Assembly (NCBI GenBank): GCA_965223215.1
Contig: CBDCVZ010000010.1
Span: 2,294,001-2,358,000, forward strand
Direction of reading: 5' to 3'
DNA: 64,000 bases
Source of the DNA: JABDMH01 sp965223215
GTDB lineage: Bacteria > Bacteroidota > Bacteroidia > Chitinophagales > Saprospiraceae
Positions 37,421 to 45,885 of the stretch are shown one piece after another. Each line of letters begins with the position of its first letter. The first letter of the stretch is position 1. The notes under the pieces are model-generated. The model did not search any database. It was given only the letters and a program-made list of their open reading frames with translations, and had not been told where the DNA came from. The translations under genes were made by a program, and so were the position numbers.

Positions 37421-37627
37421 TTGTTTTATCTCCATGATTTCCCATAAAGGTAAGGAAGGCGTACGCAATAATTTGAACTTTGGCAAAAGCAGGGTCCACT
37501 ACATTCGAAAGTCGGACAATTTCATCAGTTAGAGGACCTAGTCCGCCCATCAAAATCAGATCCTAAGTGACGATTACAGTGTTTTCTTTTAAATTTTTTT
37601 CCTACATTAAGACAAGACCACTGAAAA

Positions 37628-38206
37628 ATGAGTTTCCCCCAAGATTCTGATCAACTTATTTGGAAAGCCTTCAAGGCCGGTAGTCCTGATGCTTTAGCAA
37701 TACTATTTCGAAAATATTACGCAGGTCTTTTGCGCTACGGGACTAAAATCACCCAAGATGAAGCTATTGCTGAAGACAATCTACAAACATTTTTTCTGTA
37801 TTTGTTTGAACATAGGGATGGAATCAATATTCCTCAAAACAGTCAAGCTTATATATTTCGTTCTTTTCGGAGGAGTCTACTACAAAAGATTCGCCGACGT
37901 CAAAAAGAGCGCACTCAGCTCACTACGTTTCAACATCATCAAATCATCGATATTCAGTTTGCACCCTCTGAAATCCCAGCGGATGAGGATGATGGTGGGC
38001 GAAAATCTAAGTTGATCCTGGGTTTGGTAAATGCCTTGCCAAGAAGGCAGCGAGAAGCCATCTATCTTCGCTATTACGAAGGTCTCAACGTCAAGGAAGT
38101 TGCGGAGGTCTTAGGTATCACCTATCAGGGCACCGTCAACACTCTCTACAAAGGGATCAAAGCCTTGAGAAAGGAAGATTCGCTGGGTGAATTGGCTTCT
38201 CGTTAA
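37628..38206 (+). CDS. ECF sigma factor (FecI-like, Bacteroidota SusCD regulator)
   Basis: 192-residue group 4 sigma factor with region 2 (about 22-90: YYAGLLRYGTKITQDEAIAE, QAYIFRSFRRSLLQKI) and region 4 (about 130-180: LPRRQREAIYLRYYEGLNVK, EVAEVLGITYQGTVNTLYKG). It heads a sigma/FecR/SusC/SusD set on one strand. In this arrangement the sigma is held by the FecR protein and released when the SusC channel binds substrate, then activates the transporter genes. The first 20 residues are variable. The next gene starts 137 bases after its stop. Confidence 0.92.
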   Translation: MSFPQDSDQLIWKAFKAGSPDALAILFRKYYAGLLRYGTKITQDEAIAEDNLQTFFLYLFEHRDGINIPQNSQAYIFRSFRRSLLQKIRRRQKERTQLTTFQHHQIIDIQFAPSEIPADEDDGGRKSKLILGLVNALPRRQREAIYLRYYEGLNVKEVAEVLGITYQGTVNTLYKGIKALRKEDSLGELASR

Positions 38207-38214
38207 GTAACAGT

Positions 38215-38239
38215 TGCTTTTCTTTTCGAAAAAAAAGCA
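38215..38239 (+). terminator. Near-palindrome after the sigma gene, possible terminator or attenuator
   Basis: TGCTTTTC and GAAAAAAAAGCA on either side of TTTTC form an A/T-rich inverted repeat 9-33 bases after the sigma stop codon. It could lower readthrough into fecR or be a weak terminator. The stem is AT-rich, so the call is tentative. Confidence 0.3.
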
Positions 38240-38343
38240 GCAGCTTTCATCGTTACAGGTTATCAAATCAGATAATCGGTCTCTTTGTGATTATTAAGCA
38301 AAACATCCAACTTTCAACTAAACTTACGTAAAGAAACACACGA

Positions 38344-39351
38344 ATGAAAGATTCAATTGAGGGAATCGAAGACCTCTTGGAGAGTGATTCCTTTGTGGAG
38401 TGGGCCTCGGGAAAATCGGCCCGCGACACCATTTATTGGGAACAATGGTCAAAAAGTAATCCCGAGAAGCAGGCGATGATGGATCAAGCCAAGGAAATTG
38501 TAAAAGGGCTGACTTTTGAAGTGAGACAAATAGATTCAGATAGGGTCGAACATGCTTTAGCTCAACTCAGTCACGGAGTGCTTGAAGTTGAGGAACGTAA
38601 GATATTGCGAAATAAAAGGAATATGAAAAGACGCTTGTGGGCAATGGCGGCCACTTTCTTGCTTCTAGCCGCCGGTGGCACATGGTACTGGTATCACCAA
38701 TTCTATGAAAAAATCAGGCATCAAACGGCTTATGGTGAATGGAAAGAGATCACGCTGCCTGATGGATCTCTGGTTAAATTGAATGCCAATTCCGAATTGA
38801 CCTACGCACGAGACTGGGACGAAGCCGAAAGTCGGGAAGTGTGGCTGAAAGGCGAGGCATTTTTTGAGGTCGTTAAGATGATGGAGTTAGATCGTGAATT
38901 CAAGGTCTTCACGACTGACCTGGATGTAGAGGTCTTAGGGACTTCCTTTAATGTCAAGGCTCGTGGTGAACAAACCGAAGTGTATTTAGAAGAGGGCAAG
39001 GTCAAACTGAATCTGGGTGACCAGTTTACTTACCTTGACCCGGGTGATATCATCAGCTATTCTGCTCGTAAACATAAGGTGGTGGATCGACGCCGTCAGG
39101 ATCCATCGACTAAATCAGTAAGCACCTGGAATGATGGCGTGATCCAAATGGAAAATGAATACGCTTTTCAGATTTTCAATAAAATCGAAGAAATCTATGG
39201 CGTCGAGATTCGGGTAAGCAATGAGCAAATCTATAATGAACAGTACTATGTGGGAGTGCCCATGAAGGAATTGGAGATCGTGATTCCAATCTTAGAAAAA
39301 TCAATGCGGGTCAACATAACGAGGAAAGGACAAATATTAATAATTGAATGA
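38344..39351 (+). CDS. FecR-family anti-sigma factor
   Basis: Single-pass inner-membrane protein of 335 residues. The cytoplasmic N-terminal part (1-95) would hold the sigma factor. A membrane segment covers about 98-116 (LWAMAATFLLLAAGGTWYW). The periplasmic FecR domain (about 125-225) has ITLPDGSLVKLNANSELTYA and VWLKGEAFFEV, with VLGTSFNVKA following. The C-terminal DUF4974-like part (about 260-335) ends MRVNITRKGQILIIE and contacts the STN domain of the SusC partner in known systems. The stop codon overlaps the SusC start as ATGA. Confidence 0.92.
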   Translation: MKDSIEGIEDLLESDSFVEWASGKSARDTIYWEQWSKSNPEKQAMMDQAKEIVKGLTFEVRQIDSDRVEHALAQLSHGVLEVEERKILRNKRNMKRRLWAMAATFLLLAAGGTWYWYHQFYEKIRHQTAYGEWKEITLPDGSLVKLNANSELTYARDWDEAESREVWLKGEAFFEVVKMMELDREFKVFTTDLDVEVLGTSFNVKARGEQTEVYLEEGKVKLNLGDQFTYLDPGDIISYSARKHKVVDRRRQDPSTKSVSTWNDGVIQMENEYAFQIFNKIEEIYGVEIRVSNEQIYNEQYYVGVPMKELEIVIPILEKSMRVNITRKGQILIIE

Positions 39352-42300
39352 AAAATCCGGATCATCACTGCCATGATTCTCCGGATATCAAATGCATTAA
39401 AACAAAACATAAAAGTATGAAACCCTATCTATTCCAGAAAGTTTGGTTTTCGCTTGCCTTAGCTGCCGTGCTGTCTGTCATCTCGCAACCATTGGTGACT
39501 GCGGGAAATGGGTCATCTGACCAGTCGTTGACAGAGGTTTTAGAAGATTTTGGAAAGAAATACAAAGTATTTTTCTCATTCGAAGCGAAGCTACTAGAGA
39601 ACGTCAAGGTAAATTTTGAATTTAGGTCGGATGAGTCAGCGGCTGAAGCGATCGATCGACTTCTGGCCGAGACCCAGCTTCGCTATGAAGTGTATGATGA
39701 TCGGTACTTTGTGATCTATGAAAAAACACGACACGCCAAAAAGGATGCCAAGCGGATCCTGAAGAAGTTCAAGCAAATTGAACGCCTTCAAAAGAAAGGG
39801 ACCCTGAGTGTTCAGCAGAAAAGCTCAGTTCCTGGGCAACAAATCTCTGCCGTGGTGGATGCTATCGTAGATCTGCGTCAAGAAAAGATTCTAACGGGCA
39901 GTGTGAAAGATAGTGATGGAGAACCACTCGTTGGTGCTACAGTAATCGCCAAGGGTACTGCGGTTGGTACTGCTACTGACTTCGAAGGAAACTTTAGTGT
40001 TTCAGTCCCAGATGATACTGAAATTCTCGTGATCTCCTACACGGGCTATACGACCCAAGAGGTCGAAATTGGAGATCAGACCACCTTTGACATTGTTTTG
40101 CTCAACGATTTTACCACTTTAGATGAGGTGGTGGTAACCGGATATGGCACTCAGAAAAAAAGTAATGTAACCGGCTCCATCGTGTCGGTTGACGCCGAAG
40201 AGCTGGCCAAAATTCAGACACCTACCTTCGATGCCGCCCTACAAGGCAAGGTGCCAGGTGTTTATGTGAGTAGTAATGGAGGTCAGCCGGGTGGTGGGGT
40301 TGCGGTTCGGATTAGAGGTGTAGGGAGCATTAACAATAGTAATCCGCTCTATGTTATTGACGGCGTCATTGTGTCGGCTGGAAACTCAGAAAATTCAAAT
40401 CCCCTGGCTACCATTAACCCCAACGATATCGAAACCATTGACATACTGAAAGATGCGGCATCCACTGCGATATACGGAGCTCGAGCGGCCAATGGAGTCG
40501 TTCTAATTACCACCAAACGGGGAAAATCGGGAAAACCACGGGTGGACTACAGCGCCTATATTGGTCTTCAGGAACCCGCAAGTAAACTACCAAGACCCAT
40601 GAATGCCATGGAGTTTGCAGCCAATATGAATGCAGCTTTCGAGGCCGCTGGCGAAACTCCTCCATTTCCCAATCCATCATCACTTGGTCAAGGTACCAAT
40701 TGGCTTGACGAGGTCGTAAATACGGGATTCATTACCGATCATCAACTGGCCATTTCTGGAGGTACTGATAAGAACCAGTACTACGTGTCTATGAACTACT
40801 TTGACAATGAGGGAATCATGCTGAGCACCTTCCAAAAACGTCTTTCATTCCGCGCCAACACCGACAATCAGATTACCAAAGCCATAAAGATCGGCAACAG
40901 CATTGCTTATAGCCGTGGTTCAAGATTTGATAACAATGCAGGTAACCGAACTTTTATTCATGGTTCGTTCACGAATCTATATCAGGGGCTACCTACCATT
41001 CCGGTCTACGACGAAACGACCAGTACCGGATATGGAGGACCCGTAGATACTCGTTTGGAACGTCGTCGGAATCAAGTTTCAGCTTGGGAATTACCCGACC
41101 GCGAAAACGCAACCGATCGAATTTTTGGCAATGTCTATCTGGAAATCGCACCCATCAAGGGACTGACTTTCAGAACTACCTTGGCCACAGATATTCAGAA
41201 TACAGCCAACTACAACTTTACACCCATTTGGGAAGAAGGATTACTAAATTCGGGTGGACTCACCACCATTAACCAAAACCGGAACAATTCCGTCTTCTGG
41301 CAATGGGATAATGTACTCACCTATGCAAATAGTATCGGATCGCACAATTTTGTGGTTACAGCAGGTTCGTCGGCACAAGAATCTAGATTCCGTTCGCTTA
41401 ACACGCAGGCTAGATACGACACGGATGTGTTTACCGAAGTCGTTGATGGCGCTAAAGAATTGACTTCGAATAGTTCATTTGTGGAGGAGTCACTAGCCTC
41501 CCTCTTTGGTCGCCTCACCTATGACTATGATAACAAGTATTTGCTGACAGCTGCCGTCAGAAGAGATGGCTCCTCTAAATTTGGTCCCACCAATAAATTT
41601 GGAGTTTTTCCCTCTTTCACCGTCGGTTGGCGTGTCTCTGAAGAAGACTTTTTCGAAAGTGGCTTAATTTCTGATCTAAAACTTCGTGGTGGTTGGGGAC
41701 AGGTTGGTTCTGACGCTATAGGAAATTTTCGATATCTCGCCACATTGAGTTCGACGTTTGATTATGCCTTCGGAAATCAAACGGGAGTTTCTTCACTTGG
41801 TGCTGCATTACGTGATTTGGCCAATCCCAATGTGAGGTGGGAGACAGCCACGGAATACAGTTTTGGGGCAGACTTGGGTTTTATGCAAGGAAGACTTACG
41901 CTGAGCGCGGAATATTTCAATCGGACGCGTTCTGATATGCTGTTGGTCTTGCAGCTACCCGGTGTATCCGGCTTAGAAACCACCGTAGACAATATTGGCG
42001 AATTGGTTAATAAGGGCTTAGAGTTTGCGGCGGGGTACCGCAAGGTAACGGGAGATTTTCGGTATGATTTTAATGCCAATCTTTCGACTTTTAACAGTGA
42101 AGTCCTGGACTTAGGAGGTCAAGATGAGATCGTGGCCTACAGCTACTCTGGCTCTGGGGCGACGGTCGTCATTCGCCCGGGTGAGCCACTCGGAGTGTTT
42201 CTGGCACGACGCACTCTGGGGCTTTTCCAAACGCAGGAGGAAGTGGACGCTGCCAACGCCATTGATGGTGAGCCCTCTTCACCCTATCAGCAGACAGGAA

Positions 42301-42887
42301 CCGGTCCGGGAGATTTTAAGTGGGCAGATCTAGATGGAGATGGACAGGTATCCAATGCGGATAAGGAAATCGTCGGTAGCCCTATTCCAGACTTTACCTA
42401 CGGCTTTGGAGGAACATTGGAGTACAAGCAATTGGACTTAAATTTCCAATTTTTCGGTGTCCAGGGGAACGACATTTTTCACATAGCGAGATCCCAACTT
42501 CAAGCTTCTGGTCGGGCTTACAACAAAAGCAGTACGGTGGTCAATGCTTGGTCGGGCCCAGGCACCAGTAATGATATTCCGAGACCGCACCTTCAAGACC
42601 CAAATCAGAACATCATTTTAGGAGATCATCTTATTGAAGATGGGTCATTTCTAAGGTTAAGGACTTTGCAATTGGGCTACAATATCCCGGGAACAACGTT
42701 GGAAAAAATCGGCATTTCATCAGCCAGACTCTATTTAGCTGGTCAAAATGTTTTTGTGCTCACGAAATTCACCGGAATTGATCCAGAGGTTGGTTTAGAC
42801 AACAACAATAGTGCTGCCGCGGGAATTTATCAGGATCTATATCCACAAGTACGTAATTGGTCATTTGGAATCAATGTCGGTTTTTAA
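39348..42887 (+). CDS. SusC/RagA-like TonB-dependent outer-membrane transporter with STN signalling domain
   Basis: 1179-residue outer-membrane channel. ATG 39348 overlaps the fecR stop (ATGA), giving the long N-terminus often seen in this family; ATG 39417 is an alternative that starts directly with MKPYLFQKVWFSLALAAVLS. The order is: signal peptide, STN domain (about 55-130, with VFFSFEAKLLENVKVNFEF), carboxypeptidase-like regulatory domain (about 182-255), plug with EVVVTGYGTQKKSNVTGSIV (about 258-277), NPLYVIDGVIV, ILKDAASTAIYGARAANGVV, and a 22-strand barrel ending NWSFGINVGF. The STN domain indicates signalling to FecR and the sigma upstream. Substrate unknown. Confidence 0.95.
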   Translation: MKNPDHHCHDSPDIKCIKTKHKSMKPYLFQKVWFSLALAAVLSVISQPLVTAGNGSSDQSLTEVLEDFGKKYKVFFSFEAKLLENVKVNFEFRSDESAAEAIDRLLAETQLRYEVYDDRYFVIYEKTRHAKKDAKRILKKFKQIERLQKKGTLSVQQKSSVPGQQISAVVDAIVDLRQEKILTGSVKDSDGEPLVGATVIAKGTAVGTATDFEGNFSVSVPDDTEILVISYTGYTTQEVEIGDQTTFDIVLLNDFTTLDEVVVTGYGTQKKSNVTGSIVSVDAEELAKIQTPTFDAALQGKVPGVYVSSNGGQPGGGVAVRIRGVGSINNSNPLYVIDGVIVSAGNSENSNPLATINPNDIETIDILKDAASTAIYGARAANGVVLITTKRGKSGKPRVDYSAYIGLQEPASKLPRPMNAMEFAANMNAAFEAAGETPPFPNPSSLGQGTNWLDEVVNTGFITDHQLAISGGTDKNQYYVSMNYFDNEGIMLSTFQKRLSFRANTDNQITKAIKIGNSIAYSRGSRFDNNAGNRTFIHGSFTNLYQGLPTIPVYDETTSTGYGGPVDTRLERRRNQVSAWELPDRENATDRIFGNVYLEIAPIKGLTFRTTLATDIQNTANYNFTPIWEEGLLNSGGLTTINQNRNNSVFWQWDNVLTYANSIGSHNFVVTAGSSAQESRFRSLNTQARYDTDVFTEVVDGAKELTSNSSFVEESLASLFGRLTYDYDNKYLLTAAVRRDGSSKFGPTNKFGVFPSFTVGWRVSEEDFFESGLISDLKLRGGWGQVGSDAIGNFRYLATLSSTFDYAFGNQTGVSSLGAALRDLANPNVRWETATEYSFGADLGFMQGRLTLSAEYFNRTRSDMLLVLQLPGVSGLETTVDNIGELVNKGLEFAAGYRKVTGDFRYDFNANLSTFNSEVLDLGGQDEIVAYSYSGSGATVVIRPGEPLGVFLARRTLGLFQTQEEVDAANAIDGEPSSPYQQTGTGPGDFKWADLDGDGQVSNADKEIVGSPIPDFTYGFGGTLEYKQLDLNFQFFGVQGNDIFHIARSQLQASGRAYNKSSTVVNAWSGPGTSNDIPRPHLQDPNQNIILGDHLIEDGSFLRLRTLQLGYNIPGTTLEKIGISSARLYLAGQNVFVLTKFTGIDPEVGLDNNNSAAAGIYQDLYPQVRNWSFGINVGF

Positions 42888-42910
42888 TGGAAGCCAAAAA
42901 AATAAACATC

Positions 42911-44401
42911 ATGCTAATTAAAAAATTATATCAAAAAATAATTTTCGCCGGTGTTATCATTGGTTTGTTCACCACCTGCAGTGAAGAATTTGTCACTAAA
43001 GAATTTAAGAATGGTGTGGTAGATGAAAACTTTTTTCAAAATGCTACCCATGCTGAACAGGCTCTTACCGCAGTCTATGACATCATAAGTGAGAAAGGAC
43101 TTTATCGCGAGGCGATCAATGTGCTTGGCGATGCGCCGAGCGATGATATCAATGAGCTCACAGGAGACAATGGTGATTTCGGTACTTACTTTCGGGCTGC
43201 CAGTGATTTTCGTTGGAATCCCAGCAACAATTTTTCCACCGCCCGCTGGTATGACGGCTACAAAGGTGTATTTCGCGCAAATATTCTGCTAGAAAAATTA
43301 CCTGAGATTGATATGGATGATGCACTCAGAAATCGATTCGCTGGTGAAGCGAAATTTTTACGTGCATTATTTTATCACAATTTAGTGAATGCCTTTGGCG
43401 ACATACCATTTGTAACGAGCGTGCTTACTCGTGATGAATACTCAGAGCTAGCCCGCACCGATAAGGCTATCATATATGCTCAAATGGAACAAGATCTCAT
43501 CGATGCTGCAGCTGTCCTTCCTGTAGGTGCCAGTGATCCGGTGGGGCGAGCCACCAAGGGTGCCGCCAATGGACTACTGAGTAGAATTTATCTTTATCAG
43601 AACAAATGGCAAGAAGCAGCAAACGCGGCCAAATCAGTCATTGACCAGGGCAACTATCAATTGGTCACTGCCGAGGAGTACACCAATTTATTTAATGGTA
43701 AACTTGAAAACAGTTCGGAATCGATTATGGAGTTTCAGGCAGTTGCGCAAGCACCTGGTTTTTGGAGTAATTCAGAAAACTTCTACTCTATTCACTGGAG
43801 TCCGGTGATCGGTTGGGCTAATTGGTTTTCACCCAGTGTCGAATCCTACCAACAATATGAAGAAGGTGATGTGCGTCGCAAGGTGAATATTTTGGTAGTA
43901 GATGCAAATCCACCCGACATGATCGATGTTGATGGCGACGGAGTACAGGAACCGTTCCCTTCAGGAAATATGAATACAACCTACTTTAATGGAGCAAATA
44001 CGCGAAAGTATTTGCCCGAAGGAAAAGACATGACACAAGCGAACAGCTTTGACGTTAATTTTCCTATTATCCGATATGCAGAGATGTTTTTAAATCATGC
44101 AGAAGCTGAAATTGAATTGGGGAATGTACAAAGTGCGTTGGCATCAGTCAATCAGTTGCGGATGAGGGCCCTCGTACCTGAATTTACTGAAACGGATCAA
44201 GGAGCACTCAGACAACTGATTCGCGAAGAACGCCGAAGAGAGCTGCTATTTGAGGGCCATCGCTATTATGACTTGCATCGATGGGGCATTGCAGCTGAGC
44301 GATTAGGGCCACTTGGCTATCAGGTGGGTAGGCATGAGTATTGGCCAGTCCCCACGGCAGAGCTTGACCTGATGCCAAACCTGACCCAATATCCCCCATG
44401 A
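42911..44401 (+). CDS. SusD/RagB-like outer-membrane lipoprotein
   Basis: ATG 42911 gives a lipoprotein signal (FAGVIIGLFTTCSEEF, C23); an ATG at 42887 overlaps the SusC stop (TAATG) and is a weaker alternative. The 496-residue protein has the SusD TPR-rich pattern: NATHAEQALTAVYDIISEKG, FRANILLEKLPEI, RFAGEAKFLRALFYHNLVNA, AFGDIPFV, and the C-terminal RRRELLFEGHRYYDLHRWG. It caps the SusC barrel and binds the glycan. It is the last gene of the sigma-FecR-SusC-SusD run and is followed by a strong terminator. Confidence 0.95.
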   Translation: MLIKKLYQKIIFAGVIIGLFTTCSEEFVTKEFKNGVVDENFFQNATHAEQALTAVYDIISEKGLYREAINVLGDAPSDDINELTGDNGDFGTYFRAASDFRWNPSNNFSTARWYDGYKGVFRANILLEKLPEIDMDDALRNRFAGEAKFLRALFYHNLVNAFGDIPFVTSVLTRDEYSELARTDKAIIYAQMEQDLIDAAAVLPVGASDPVGRATKGAANGLLSRIYLYQNKWQEAANAAKSVIDQGNYQLVTAEEYTNLFNGKLENSSESIMEFQAVAQAPGFWSNSENFYSIHWSPVIGWANWFSPSVESYQQYEEGDVRRKVNILVVDANPPDMIDVDGDGVQEPFPSGNMNTTYFNGANTRKYLPEGKDMTQANSFDVNFPIIRYAEMFLNHAEAEIELGNVQSALASVNQLRMRALVPEFTETDQGALRQLIREERRRELLFEGHRYYDLHRWGIAAERLGPLGYQVGRHEYWPVPTAELDLMPNLTQYPP

Positions 44402-44438
44402 TCAAGTCATACCGAATACTTATAAATATTCAAATCCA

Positions 44439-44474
44439 GGTCAACCCCATGCATCTTGAGGTTGACCTTTTTTT
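44439..44474 (+). terminator. Rho-independent terminator after SusD
   Basis: An eight-base perfect stem, GGTCAACC and GGTTGACC, with a 13-base loop, is followed by seven T (44468-44474). It sits 38 bases after the SusD stop and 22 bases before the next start codon, ending the SusCD transcript, perhaps partly. Confidence 0.9.
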
Positions 44475-44495
44475 CGATTCTAAAATGTCAGCGAA

Positions 44496-45830
44496 ATGAA
44501 AAATTCTCGGAGATCTTTTCTATCCACCGCAGCAGCTGGAGCCTTCGGTCTTGCCACCACACCGAAAAATCATTCGACTCGTTCGGTGGGTGATCAAACA
44601 CGGAATAATCCGCTCGATGGAATATCCAGAGAAAATATTAAGATCACTGACGTTAGGGTCCGGTTGTTTTCTTGTGATTATCCAATTGAAAAATGGTGGT
44701 ACGGTGCCGGCGTTACGATCTTGACCGAGATCCAAACGGATCAGGGCATCATGGGCATCGGTGGTCCCAGTCCGTATGGCGGCCCAGAATTTATTAAAGA
44801 ATATACCGAGAAGCACATCAAGCCTCAACTCATCGGCAAGAACCCATTTGATGTAGAAATCATTGCTCCCAGCCATCGGAATACTAAAAAGGCAATGGCC
44901 TGGGCCGGAATTAATGTCGCATGCTGGGACATTATCGGCAGAGTTAAAAACAAATCGGTGGCTGCGCTGCTTGCAACCAATTGTGAGCCGGCCACCGAAA
45001 TAAAACACTATGCGAGTTGCGGTACGATCTGGGATTTTGAAAAGCGTCCGGAGGATCTGATTGACGAAGCACTTGGTTATAAGGAGGAGGGGTTCTACGG
45101 ATTTAAGTTTCGATTTGCTGAACACTTCGAGAAGAATATGACCATCAAAAAGTATTTGCCTTTTCTAGAAAAATTGCGCTCGGCGGTCGGTGATGATTTT
45201 GATTTGATCCACGAATTCAATATGCGCATTTCGGTCGATCAGGCGGTCGAACTTGTGCCTAAGCTTGCAGAGTTAAAGTTTCAGTGGATCGAGGAACCGG
45301 TGGATCGATGGGGCAGATCACGACCCGTTAAGCAAGGAGAAGTCGAAGACATTGATAAAGCGATCGAATGGCATCTTCGTATCCGTGAAGCAGCAAATGG
45401 CGTACCCATTTCTGGTGGTGAAACCATGACCGATCGATTCGAATTTAAGGACTGGATCGAAGTCGATGCCTACGACATTGTCCAGCCAGATTGCGATACC
45501 ACTGGATTGAGTGAGGGATGGTACATCGCCCAACACGCACACCTGCACAACAAACCTTGTGTGCCACACAACTGGCACGGTGACCTGACCTGGATGTCTA
45601 ACATTCACCTGGTTGCCGCGATTCCCAACCGGATGGTGCTTGAATCGTGCCGGCATTTCAATCCATTTAGAGGGGGATTGTTTAAGGAACCGCTGGTCGT
45701 GAAAAATAGTTATGCGGCCGTGCCTCAGGGACCCGGCCTTGGGTTAGAGATCATCGACGATGCAGAAAAGAAGTTTCCCTACGACCCCAATAAACACTGG
45801 TTAAAAACACAACCTAGTTGGTTGAAATAA
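44496..45830 (+). CDS. Exported enolase-superfamily enzyme (mandelate racemase/sugar-acid dehydratase type), copy 1
   Basis: 444-residue protein with a Tat-like N-terminus (MKNSRRSFLSTAAAGAFGLA). The capping domain covers about 50-165 and the barrel 170-420. Catalytic candidates are the K204/R206 pair (GFKFRF), metal ligands E240 (HEFN), E267 (IEEP) and E310 (GGET), D332/D334 (QPDCD), and H358/H361 (VPHNWHGD), all in the usual order. This residue set is that of sugar-acid dehydratases, which form 2-keto-3-deoxy acids. The substrate is not readable. Export is unusual for this superfamily. A close paralogue is encoded at 51.5-52.8 kb on the other strand. Confidence 0.9.
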   Translation: MKNSRRSFLSTAAAGAFGLATTPKNHSTRSVGDQTRNNPLDGISRENIKITDVRVRLFSCDYPIEKWWYGAGVTILTEIQTDQGIMGIGGPSPYGGPEFIKEYTEKHIKPQLIGKNPFDVEIIAPSHRNTKKAMAWAGINVACWDIIGRVKNKSVAALLATNCEPATEIKHYASCGTIWDFEKRPEDLIDEALGYKEEGFYGFKFRFAEHFEKNMTIKKYLPFLEKLRSAVGDDFDLIHEFNMRISVDQAVELVPKLAELKFQWIEEPVDRWGRSRPVKQGEVEDIDKAIEWHLRIREAANGVPISGGETMTDRFEFKDWIEVDAYDIVQPDCDTTGLSEGWYIAQHAHLHNKPCVPHNWHGDLTWMSNIHLVAAIPNRMVLESCRHFNPFRGGLFKEPLVVKNSYAAVPQGPGLGLEIIDDAEKKFPYDPNKHWLKTQPSWLK

Positions 45831-45885
45831 ACAGGCACCGTAAGATTTTTTAGCAGGTCCGATATTTAGTAACTTATTGCTTCGG

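Noticed and set aside
37296..37553. Minus-strand 85-codon open frame before the sigma gene
   Set aside because: It overlaps the start of DUF1080 copy 4 in another frame and has no features.
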